32,375 nt of DNA from Candidatus Allofournierella excrementigallinarum (GTDB taxonomy: Bacteria; Bacillota; Clostridia; Oscillospirales; Ruminococcaceae): the NCBI GenBank assembly GCA_019119025.1, contig DWXV01000036.1, positions 1 through 32,375 of the forward strand, in the 5' to 3' direction. The notes under the pieces were generated by a model that made no database searches, was not told the DNA's origin, and saw nothing but the letters and a program-made list of their open reading frames with translations. The first letter of the stretch is position 1, and every line of letters starts with the position of its first letter. A program made the position numbers and the translations under genes. Shown here piece by piece: positions 14,523 through 21,272 of the stretch.

Positions 14523-16169
14523 ATGCCGAATCTGTTGATTTTGGGCGCGGGCGGCTTTGGCCGCATGATCTATGAAAATGTGCAGAGCACCCGCCAGTTT
14601 GACAAGATCGCCATGCTGGACGACGCGGCCAAGGGCCCCGAGGTGATCGGCAAGCTGGTGGACTACACCGCCCTGCGGGAGGAATACCCCTGCGCGGTGG
14701 CGGCCTTCGGGAACAACAAACTGCGGGTGCAGTGGGTGGACCGCCTGCTGGCCGCGGGCTTCGTTGTGCCCACCATCATCCATCCGTCGGCGGTGGTCAG
14801 CCCCTCGGCGGTGGTGGGCGCGGGCAGCTTTGTGATGCAGCGGGCGGTGGTGAACACCCACACCGTGCTGGGCAAAGGGTGCCTGGTCAACTGCGGCGCC
14901 ATCATCGACCACGACACCGTGGTGGGCGACGGCGCCCACATCAGCCTGGGCAGCGTGGTCAAGGCCAACTGCCAGATCGAGCCGGGCCGCAAGGTGGAGG
15001 CGGGCGAGGTCATCTTCGCCCAGCGCCGGGCCATCGACGGGGTGGACAGCCGCGAGCTGCAGGACGCCCTCTATGCCTTCGGCTTCGGCAACCAGTGCAG
15101 CTACGTCAAGCCCTTCGGCGCGGGCCACATCAACGAGACCTACGCCGTCTACATGCCCGGCGAGGAGGGGGACGAGCTGCGCTATGTGCTGCAGCGGGTG
15201 AACACCCATGTGTTCAAGAACCCCCGCGAGGTGATGCAGAACATCTTCGGCGTCACCGAGTATCTGCGCACCGTCATCCGGGCCGAGGGCGGCGACCCCG
15301 ACCGGGAGACCTTGAGCTACATCAAGACCAAGGGCGGCGAGAATTACTATCAGGACACCCGCGGCCTGCCCTGGCGCTGCTACAACTACATCCCCGACTC
15401 GGTGTGCTACCAGAGCGTGGAGACCCCCGAGCAGTTCTACCAGTCCGCCCGCAGCTTCGGCAAGTTCTTGAAGCAGCTGGACGGCTACCCCATCGAGACC
15501 CTGCACGAGACCATTCCCAAATTCCACGACACCGAGAACCGCCTGCGCGCCTTCAAGCGGGCGGTGCAGCGGGATGTGAAGAACCGGGTGCGCACCTGCA
15601 AAAAGGAGATCGATTTCGTGCTGGCCAGAGCCGCCGACTGTAGCGTGCTGATGGACGGCCTGCGGCAGGGCAGGCTGCCGGTGCGGGTGACCCACAACGA
15701 CACCAAGCTGAACAACATCCTCTTTGACGGCGAGACCGGCAAGGGCATGTGCATCATCGACCTGGACACCATCATGCCGGGCCTTGCCCTCAACGACTTC
15801 GGCGACTCCATCCGCTTCGGCGCCACCCGCGCCGCGGAGGACGAGCCGGACGTGAGCAAGGTGCACTTCGAGCTGGACCTCTTCGAGGCCTACACCAAGG
15901 GCTATCTCGAGACGGCGGGGGACGTGCTCACCGACGCGGAGAAGGAGTATCTGCCCTGGGGCGCGAAGATCATCACGCTGGAGTGCGGCATGCGTTTCCT
16001 CACCGACTACCTCCAGGGCGACGTTTACTTCAAGACCCAGTATCCCCACCACAACCTGGTGCGCTGCCGCACCCAGTTCAAACTGGTGGCGGAGATGGAA
16101 GAACACTTTGACGAGATGAAGGCCATCGTGAAAAAATACAGCGAAACGCCCGGGGGAGAGAAAGAATAA
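14523..16169 (+). CDS. Fusion: PglD-like sugar acyltransferase + NahK-like sugar kinase
   Basis: A 548-residue protein with two parts. Residues 1-185 look like a PglD/NeuD-type acyltransferase: NLLILGAGGFGR opening, then a left-handed beta-helix of hexapeptide repeats (HPSAVVSPSAVVGAGS) with NCGAIIDHD, where His130 matches the catalytic His region. Residues 195-548 form an APH/choline-kinase fold resembling N-acetylhexosamine 1-kinase NahK: GAGHINETY nucleotide loop, YVLQRVNTHVFKNP, catalytic THNDTKLNNILFD (His391, Asp393) and metal motif DLDTIMPGLALNDFGDSIRFG (Asp413, Asp415). NahK makes sugar-1-phosphates from GlcNAc/GalNAc. Both halves look complete and in one frame, so this is a real fusion or a very recent one. 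ATG 14523 follows AAAGGAGA. A YfcE gene follows after 13 bp. Confidence 0.87.
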   Translation: MPNLLILGAGGFGRMIYENVQSTRQFDKIAMLDDAAKGPEVIGKLVDYTALREEYPCAVAAFGNNKLRVQWVDRLLAAGFVVPTIIHPSAVVSPSAVVGAGSFVMQRAVVNTHTVLGKGCLVNCGAIIDHDTVVGDGAHISLGSVVKANCQIEPGRKVEAGEVIFAQRRAIDGVDSRELQDALYAFGFGNQCSYVKPFGAGHINETYAVYMPGEEGDELRYVLQRVNTHVFKNPREVMQNIFGVTEYLRTVIRAEGGDPDRETLSYIKTKGGENYYQDTRGLPWRCYNYIPDSVCYQSVETPEQFYQSARSFGKFLKQLDGYPIETLHETIPKFHDTENRLRAFKRAVQRDVKNRVRTCKKEIDFVLARAADCSVLMDGLRQGRLPVRVTHNDTKLNNILFDGETGKGMCIIDLDTIMPGLALNDFGDSIRFGATRAAEDEPDVSKVHFELDLFEAYTKGYLETAGDVLTDAEKEYLPWGAKIITLECGMRFLTDYLQGDVYFKTQYPHHNLVRCRTQFKLVAEMEEHFDEMKAIVKKYSETPGGEKE

Positions 16170-16182
16170 GGAGAGAAAGAGA

Positions 16183-16725
16183 ATGAAACTGCTCATCGCC
16201 TCCGACCTGCACGGGTCGGCCCGCTACTGCGAAAAACTGCTGGCGCGCATCGAAGCCGAGCAGCCGGACAAGATCCTGCTGCTGGGCGATTTGCTCTACC
16301 ACGGCCCCCGCAACGACCTGCCTCAAGGGTACGCCCCCAAAAAGGTCATCCCCATGCTCAACGGCCTGAAAGACAGGATCATCGCCGTGCGGGGCAACTG
16401 CGACGCCGAGGTGGACCAGATGGTGCTGGAGTTCCCCATCATGGCGGACTACACCACCCTTCTGCTGGAAAACGGCCGCACCCTCTTTGCCACCCACGGC
16501 CACCTTTTCGACCCGGACCACCTGCCCCCGCTGCCCGCGGGCAGCGCCTTCGCCTTCGGCCACATCCATGTGAAGCACGCCCGGCGGCAGGGCGACACCC
16601 TCATCCTCAACCCCGGCAGCGTGTCCATCCCGAAGGACGGCAGCCACAGCTGCATGGTCTATGAAAACGGCGCGTTCACCGCCAAGACCCTGGACGGCGA
16701 GCCGGTGGCCAGCGTGGCCTTCTGA
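16183..16725 (+). CDS. yfcE: YfcE-family phosphodiesterase
   Basis: A 180-residue metallophosphoesterase. Motifs in order: SDLHG (Asp8, His10), LLGDLLYHGPRN, VRGNCDAEVD, THGHLF and GHIHV, followed by LNPGSVSIPKDG. This is the complete binuclear metal site and the YfcE-specific arrangement of the MJ0936/YfcE branch. Family members hydrolyse small phosphodiesters such as bis-pNPP in vitro; the physiological substrate is unclear. The start has AAGGAGAG upstream and lies 13 bp after the fusion gene, so the two are co-transcribed. Confidence 0.94.
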   Translation: MKLLIASDLHGSARYCEKLLARIEAEQPDKILLLGDLLYHGPRNDLPQGYAPKKVIPMLNGLKDRIIAVRGNCDAEVDQMVLEFPIMADYTTLLLENGRTLFATHGHLFDPDHLPPLPAGSAFAFGHIHVKHARRQGDTLILNPGSVSIPKDGSHSCMVYENGAFTAKTLDGEPVASVAF

Positions 16726-16735
16726 AAAAGAATAA

Positions 16736-16778
16736 GCGCGGCGCGGAAAGGATTTCTTTCCGCGCCGCGCGTTTTTTT
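16736..16778 (+). terminator. Terminator after yfcE
   Basis: A 15-bp stem (16736-16750 with 16756-16770), loop GATTT, then seven T (16772-16778). It probably also limits the convergent Crp/Fnr operon, where TTATTCTTTTTC follows the stem on the minus strand. Confidence 0.9.
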
Positions 16779-16783
16779 GTTTG

Positions 16784-17452
16784 TTACCGCAGGCTGTCGC
16801 CGGCGATGGCGGCGAGGCGTGCCTCGTCCAGCACCTGCAAGCTGCCCCGGCCCAGCTTCACCAGGCCCTCGGAGGAAAAATACCGCAGCATCCGGGTGAT
16901 GACCTCCCGGGCGCTGCCCAGATGCTGGGCGATGGCGTCGTGGGTGAGGGCCAGGGTGTCCGATCCGGTGAGGCGGCTCTCCTCCACCAGAAAGGCGGCA
17001 AGGCGGCTGTCTAGGTGTTTGTAAAGGATCTGGTCCAGCAGCCACATCACGTCGGAAAAGCGGCTGGCGATGAGCTCGGTGGTGAAGTTCGCCACCGGGG
17101 CCGACTGGCGCATCAGCTCCTTGTACACCGGCGCGGGGATGCGCCAGAACACCGTGTCCTGCTCGGCCTGCACCGAGATGTCGAACTGCAGGCTGTTCAG
17201 CATGCAGTAGGCGCTCATCAGGCACACGTCCCGGCTGAACAGCCGGTAGAGGGTGACCTGCCGCCCGTCCTCCGACAAAGAAAAGCCCCGCAGCTGGCCG
17301 CTCACCAGCACCAGCAGGCCCACGCAGTCGGCGGTGCCGTTGTGGATGACTTCGCCCTTTTTCACGCGCTCCAGCGTGGCGGAGTTTTCCAGCTTCGCCT
17401 GCTGCTGGCCCGTCAGCTCCTTCCAGAAGGGCAGATATTCCCGAAGCTCCAT
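16784..17452 (-). CDS. Crp/Fnr-family transcriptional regulator
   Basis: A 222-residue regulator. Residues 1-130 form a cyclic-nucleotide-binding-like beta-barrel (VKKGEVIHNGTADCVGLLVLVSGQLRGFSLSEDGRQVTLYRLF). A long dimerisation helix follows, then a winged helix with LTHDAIAQHLGSAREVITRMLRYFSSEGLV, the Crp-type HTH. No Fnr-type N-terminal cysteine cluster is present, and the canonical cAMP-binding residues are not evident, so the effector is unknown. The ATG at 17450-17452 has GGGAGG upstream. It is last in the EamA-MntP-Crp unit, 22 bp after mntP, and may regulate that operon. Confidence 0.92.
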   Translation of the reverse strand: MELREYLPFWKELTGQQQAKLENSATLERVKKGEVIHNGTADCVGLLVLVSGQLRGFSLSEDGRQVTLYRLFSRDVCLMSAYCMLNSLQFDISVQAEQDTVFWRIPAPVYKELMRQSAPVANFTTELIASRFSDVMWLLDQILYKHLDSRLAAFLVEESRLTGSDTLALTHDAIAQHLGSAREVITRMLRYFSSEGLVKLGRGSLQVLDEARLAAIAGDSLR

Positions 17453-17474
17453 GCCGCACGCCTCCCTTTTTTGT

Positions 17475-18038
17475 TCACAGGCTCAAAAGGCCCAGATGTT
17501 CCAGCAGCACCTTGACGCCAATGAGGATGAGCACCACGCCGCCCGCCAGTTCCGCGCCGCCCTTGTAGCGCGCACCGAAGCGGTGGCCCGCCCACACGCC
17601 CGCGGCGGACAGGCAGAAGGTGGTCAGGCCGATGAAACTCACCGCCCAGAGGATCTGCACATCCAGCAGCGCCAGGCTCACCCCGGCGGCCAGCGCGTCG
17701 ATGCTGGTGGCCACCGCCAGCGGCAGCATCTCTTTGGGGGAAAAGCCCCTGTCCGCGGGGCAGGCCTGCTCCCGGGATCCCCGTATCATCCCCACGCCGA
17801 TGAAGGCCAGCAGGCCGAACACCACCCAGTGGTCAAAGCCGCTGATGAACCGGGCGAACTGGGCGCCCAGGATGTAGCCCAGCAGGGGCATCAGCGCCTG
17901 AAACCCGCCGAAGTAAAGGCCGGTGACGGCCATGTGGCCCGGTTTCAATTTGGGATGGCCGAGCCCCTTGCAGATGGAAACGGCGAAGGCGTCCATCGAA
18001 AGCCCCACCGCCAGGATAAACAGTTCCGCCAGACTCAT
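17475..18038 (-). CDS. mntP: Putative manganese efflux pump MntP
   Basis: A 187-residue protein with six hydrophobic segments. The two half-repeats carry the family motifs GLSMDAFAVSICKGL (Asp16) and VATSIDALAAGVSLAL (Asp114), acidic residues placed as in E. coli MntP. Further motifs are FGGFQALMPLLGY and the C-terminal GGVVLILIGVKVLLEHLG. It should export Mn2+. The ATG at 18036-18038 has AAGGTGG upstream. There is no room for a yybP-ykoY manganese riboswitch, because the EamA stop is only 17 bp upstream; control must come from the operon promoter or the downstream Crp/Fnr protein. Confidence 0.95.
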   Translation of the reverse strand: MSLAELFILAVGLSMDAFAVSICKGLGHPKLKPGHMAVTGLYFGGFQALMPLLGYILGAQFARFISGFDHWVVFGLLAFIGVGMIRGSREQACPADRGFSPKEMLPLAVATSIDALAAGVSLALLDVQILWAVSFIGLTTFCLSAAGVWAGHRFGARYKGGAELAGGVVLILIGVKVLLEHLGLLSL

Positions 18039-18055
18039 GCAAAAAAACCACCTTG

Positions 18056-18916
18056 TTACGCCCTGCGGCGCAGATTATAAAGAAAGTTTGCCGCCGCCGT
18101 GGCGACGATGACCAGATACCCCAGCCAGCTCCACGCGTCGGGCGCCTGCCGGAAGAACAAAAAGCCCAGCAGCGCCGAGAAAAGGATTTGGGAGTAATCG
18201 AACACCGAGATCTCCCGCGCCGGGGCGCAGGTGTAGGCGGCGGTGATGGAGAACTGGGCAAACGCCGCCGAAAGGCCCACCAGCAGCAGGATGCCCAGCT
18301 GGGCGGCGGTCATGGGCACAAAGTCCGCCAGCATCATCGGTCCGGTCACAACGCAGGAGAACAGGGAAAAGCAGAACACGATGAAGGGCCCCGGCACCCC
18401 GCGGGTGCCCAGCAGATGCACCATGGTGTAGGCAAAGCCCGCGCCAAAACCGCCCAGCAGGCCGATAAGCGCCGGAGCGAGGGTCATGTTCTGGCCGGTG
18501 GGCTTCACCACCAGCAGCACCCCGCAGAAGGCCGCCGCCACCGCCCCCAGCTGGAAGGGGCTCAGCTTTTCCTTCAAAAGAAGCGCGCTCAGCACAATGG
18601 CGAAAAAGGGGCTCATCTTGTTGAGCATGGAGGCGTCCGCCAGCAGCAGATGGTCCACCGCGTAGAAGTTGCACAGCACCCCCAGCGTGCCGAAGGAACA
18701 GCGCAGGAACATATACCACCAGTCGGCTTTTGCCATCTTGACGGCGGGGCGCTTTTTTGCCAGCACCGCCGCCGCAAAGAACAGCGCCACCAGATTGCGG
18801 AAAAAGCTCTTCTGCACGGCGGGCAGGTCCCCCGCCAGCCGCACCAGCAGCGCCATCAGCGCAAAGAAGAACGCCGAAAGAATAATGTAAAAAACGCCTT
18901 TGTATCGTTTGTCCAA
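18056..18916 (-). CDS. EamA/DMT superfamily transporter, first gene of the mntP operon
   Basis: A 286-residue, ten-segment membrane protein with two EamA repeats: KGVFYIILSAFFFALMALLVRLAG opening, FFRNLVALFF, ADASMLNKMSPFFAIVLSALLLKEKL at the end of repeat one, and FDYSQILFSALLGFLFFRQ at the end of repeat two. The arrangement resembles S-adenosylmethionine/drug-metabolite uptake proteins of the family, but the substrate is not readable. The start is taken as TTG 18914-18916, 8 nt after GGGAGG; longer starts run into the promoter. It is followed by mntP (17 bp). Confidence 0.88.
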   Translation of the reverse strand: MDKRYKGVFYIILSAFFFALMALLVRLAGDLPAVQKSFFRNLVALFFAAAVLAKKRPAVKMAKADWWYMFLRCSFGTLGVLCNFYAVDHLLLADASMLNKMSPFFAIVLSALLLKEKLSPFQLGAVAAAFCGVLLVVKPTGQNMTLAPALIGLLGGFGAGFAYTMVHLLGTRGVPGPFIVFCFSLFSCVVTGPMMLADFVPMTAAQLGILLLVGLSAAFAQFSITAAYTCAPAREISVFDYSQILFSALLGFLFFRQAPDAWSWLGYLVIVATAAANFLYNLRRRA

Positions 18917-18952
18917 CAAAACGGCCTCCCGAAAAATCTGTGAAACGGTATC

Positions 18953-18981
18953 ATTATAACAACGCGCGGCCCGAAAGTAAA
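18953..18981 (-). promoter_or_regulatory. Promoter of the EamA-mntP-crp operon
   Basis: On the minus strand TTTACT (18976-18981), 17-bp spacer and TATAAT (18953-18958), about 36 bp before the TTG start. Confidence 0.75.
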
Positions 18982-19017
18982 GGGCGGCGGTTTGCCCGGC
19001 GGGCTGCAAAAAAATGC

Positions 19018-19046
19018 TTGCATTCGGCGGGGGGCTGTGCTATAAT
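19018..19046 (+). promoter_or_regulatory. Promoter of the tRNA operon
   Basis: TTGCAT (19018-19023), 17-bp spacer, TATAAT (19041-19046) with TGC extension, 18 bp upstream of the mature tRNA-Gly. Confidence 0.85.
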
Positions 19047-19064
19047 ACAACTCGCAGCCGGTGC

Positions 19065-19139
19065 GCAGGTGTCGTACAACGGCTAGTACATCAGCCTTCC
19101 AAGCTGAGGACGTGGGTTCGACTCCCATCACCTGCTCCA
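19065..19139 (+). tRNA. tRNA-Gly (anticodon TCC)
   Basis: Acceptor GCAGGTG pairs with CACCTGC (19129-19135), followed by T and an encoded CCA. The anticodon stem TCAGC/GCTGA holds loop CTTCCAA with anticodon TCC at 19098-19100. The T arm shows GGTTCGACTCCC. Confidence 0.97.
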
Positions 19140-19165
19140 ACAGCGGTTCGGCTGGCGCGTGATAC

Positions 19166-19252
19166 GCGGATGTGGCGGAATTGGCAGACGCGCTAGATTC
19201 AGGTTCTAGTGGGGGCAACTCCATATGGGTTCAAGTCCCTTCATCCGCACCA
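19166..19252 (+). tRNA. tRNA-Leu (anticodon CAG)
   Basis: Acceptor GCGGATG pairs with CATCCGC (19242-19248), then A and an encoded CCA. Anticodon stem CTAGA/TCTAG with loop TTCAGGT gives anticodon CAG (19200-19202). A long variable arm (TGGGGGCAACTCCA) fits the class II Leu type. It lies 26 bp after tRNA-Gly in the same transcript. Confidence 0.97.
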
Positions 19253-19253
19253 G

Positions 19254-19282
19254 CGGCCCCGGTCTTTGACCGGGGCCGTTTT
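19254..19282 (+). terminator. Terminator of the tRNA operon
   Basis: An 11-bp stem (19254-19264 with 19268-19278) with a 3-nt loop is followed by TTTT. The T-run is short, so some read-through into the next gene is possible. Confidence 0.8.
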
Positions 19283-19311
19283 CTCTTGCGCATGTGAAAG
19301 TGAGGAAAAGC

Positions 19312-19635
19312 ATGGCGAAACTGGAAAAAGTCATTGACGGCGATTTCGACGCGCTGCTGGCGCGCATCGAGCGGGGCCTGCTGGAGGGCGGCGTTTCCGC
19401 CGCGCCGGAGGACTCCAGCGATTTTCAGGAGGGCGGCGCCCGGTGCAGCGTGCGGGTGTTCGAGCGTTTCAGCTACACCGGCGCAAACCGCCTGCGCATG
19501 AACCTGACCCTCTTTCAAGGCGGCGGGCCCGTCCATCTCTCCGCCGTTACTGCCGGCGGCGGCCATGCGCCGTTCGTCAGGACCGGCGCATGGGGCGAAG
19601 AAGCCTTTCTGGACAAGCTCCGGAAGCTGCTGTGA
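19312..19635 (+). CDS. DUF6054-like small protein
   Basis: A 107-residue soluble protein starting MAKLEKVIDGDFDALLARIERGLLEGG. It continues through SVRVFERFSYTGANRLRMNLTLFQGG and ends GEEAFLDKLRKLL. I recall this pattern from the Firmicutes family DUF6054, whose function is unknown; the assignment is from memory of the family. The ATG at 19312 has GAGG 6 nt upstream; an in-frame start at 19294 lacks a site. No own promoter is visible, so it may depend on read-through from the tRNA operon 30 bp upstream. Confidence 0.75.
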   Translation: MAKLEKVIDGDFDALLARIERGLLEGGVSAAPEDSSDFQEGGARCSVRVFERFSYTGANRLRMNLTLFQGGGPVHLSAVTAGGGHAPFVRTGAWGEEAFLDKLRKLL

Positions 19636-19666
19636 GACGCCCCGCCGCGCTTGCGATCATGATATG

Positions 19667-19700
19667 AAAAGGCCTGCTCCGCGCGGAGCGGGCCTTTTTT
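19667..19700 (+). terminator. Terminator of the DUF6054-like gene
   Basis: A 10-bp stem (19671-19680 with 19685-19694, one wobble pair) with loop GCGC is preceded by AAAA and followed by six T. Confidence 0.88.
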
Positions 19701-19705
19701 GTTCC

Positions 19706-19749
19706 AAAAGGGCAGGGCGGGCGCCCTGTTCGGGAACGCCCGCCCTGCC
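19706..19749 (-). terminator. Terminator of the leftward peptidase operon
   Basis: A perfect 13-bp stem (19711-19723 with 19737-19749) is followed on the minus strand by a short CTTTTG (plus-strand A 19706-19709). It lies 23 bp after the S10 peptidase stop codon. Confidence 0.75.
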
Positions 19750-19772
19750 AAAGCTGACCGCGGATATCCAGT

Positions 19773-21239
19773 TCAGTTGCCGGGCATGCCGCCGGCCAAA
19801 AAGTCGCGCACATCGTCGCACAGCGCCTTCACGTTGTCTTCGCCGATGTAGATCATGTGGCCGGAGGGATAGCCTTTGAGGCACACGCGGTCCATGGGCA
19901 GGCCCGCATGGTCCAGCATGTAGTGGATGATGCCGATGTGGGTGGCGGTGTCGTAGTAGCCGTTGGCAAAGAACACCCGCAGCCCGTGCATGCGGAACAT
20001 GGCGTTGCGCAGCTGCTCGCCGGTGGTGCCCATGGGGGCCTCCCGGTTCCACTTGTCCTCCTTGGTGTACATGTCGTACATGCAGGCGGAAGGCACATAC
20101 ACCCGGTCCAGATGGATGTTCAGCTTGGGAAAGATGACGCCGGTGAGCACCCCGAAGAAGAACGCGCCGTAGCGGTCGCTGGATGCGTCGTCCCAAACGC
20201 CTGCCGCCTGCTCCACGGTTTCAGGCACATAGCGGGGGCGGGTGATGCGCCCGTCGAACCGGGCCACCGAAGCGCCCTTGTCCTTGATGACCTCCAGACG
20301 GAAGCTCTCGTCGTCGATGCGCAGCGCCCGGTCCTCCAGATACTGGCGGGACACGCCGGTGAAAGCGCGGATCTGGCGGATGACCTCCTCCCGCTCCTCG
20401 CCCGCCAGGCGCTGGCCTTTGTAAAGGGCGCTCAGATAGGTGGTGTCGGCGAACTCCTTGGCCCGCTGTACGAAGGCTTCCAGCGGCGCGTCGGTGGGAT
20501 GGTTGTGGTACCAGTGGATGGCCGCATAGCTGGGGAAGGCCACCACCGCATGCTCCACCGGCACCTCCCGTTCAAAGTATTTGCCGGTGGTCACCGTGTT
20601 GCCGATCATCACGATGCCGTCAAAGGCCACCGCGTAGGAGCGCTCGTGGCTGCGGGTGGCGGCGATGCCGGCGGCGGTGGCGGCGCGGGTGCAGCCGTAG
20701 CTCTCGCCGATGATGTACTTGGGGCTGGACCAGCGGCCATAGCGGTGCAGCCATTTTTCCACGAATACCAGCAGGGCTTCCGCGTCCTCCTCGATGCCGA
20801 AGAACCTGCCGGCGCTGCCCTCGTCCAGCAGCACGCCGTAGCCGGTGCCCACCGGGTCCACCAGAACTACGTCCGCCACATCCAGCAGGCAGTCGGGATT
20901 GTCCATGCTTTTGTAGGGGGGCAGGGAAGTGGCCCGGTCGGTCTCCTCATAGACCAGCCGGGTGGCGCCCAAAAAGCCCGCGTGCACGTACATGGAAGAG
21001 GAGCCCGGGCCGCCGTTGAATCCGAACACCACCGGGCGCTCCGACGCGTCCTCCACGTCGGAACGGAAGTAGGAATAGGAGAAGATGGACGCCAGCGGCT
21101 TGCCGGATTTGTCATAAAAGACGTTGTCCTCGCTGACAGTGTGGTAGGGGATGCGCCGGCCCCGCAGCTCGATCTCGCCGTCCGATTCGAAGCGGGCGGG
21201 AGTGAAGGAAGCCGGGTCGAATTTTTCCGTCGTGTACAT
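19773..21239 (-). CDS. S10-family serine carboxypeptidase, no signal peptide
   Basis: A 488-residue alpha/beta-hydrolase with the peptidase S10 signatures: oxyanion segment FNGGPGSSSMYVH, nucleophile elbow GESYG (Ser180), catalytic Asp in NGYYDTATHIG (Asp430) and catalytic His in YPSGHMIYI (His461). S10 enzymes remove C-terminal residues from peptides. The sequence starts MYTTEKFDPASF with no signal peptide, so this member should be cytosolic and act on imported peptides. The ATG at 21237-21239 has AAGGAGG upstream. It is the last gene of a leftward operon, 33 bp after the amidohydrolase gene. Confidence 0.93.
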   Translation of the reverse strand: MYTTEKFDPASFTPARFESDGEIELRGRRIPYHTVSEDNVFYDKSGKPLASIFSYSYFRSDVEDASERPVVFGFNGGPGSSSMYVHAGFLGATRLVYEETDRATSLPPYKSMDNPDCLLDVADVVLVDPVGTGYGVLLDEGSAGRFFGIEEDAEALLVFVEKWLHRYGRWSSPKYIIGESYGCTRAATAAGIAATRSHERSYAVAFDGIVMIGNTVTTGKYFEREVPVEHAVVAFPSYAAIHWYHNHPTDAPLEAFVQRAKEFADTTYLSALYKGQRLAGEEREEVIRQIRAFTGVSRQYLEDRALRIDDESFRLEVIKDKGASVARFDGRITRPRYVPETVEQAAGVWDDASSDRYGAFFFGVLTGVIFPKLNIHLDRVYVPSACMYDMYTKEDKWNREAPMGTTGEQLRNAMFRMHGLRVFFANGYYDTATHIGIIHYMLDHAGLPMDRVCLKGYPSGHMIYIGEDNVKALCDDVRDFLAGGMPGN

Positions 21240-21272
21240 GATGTTCTGCCTCCTTGCTTTTTTGTCAGAGCG

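Noticed and set aside
18039-18055. yybP-ykoY manganese riboswitch in front of mntP
   Set aside because: Only 17 bp separate mntP from the upstream gene, so there is no room for it.
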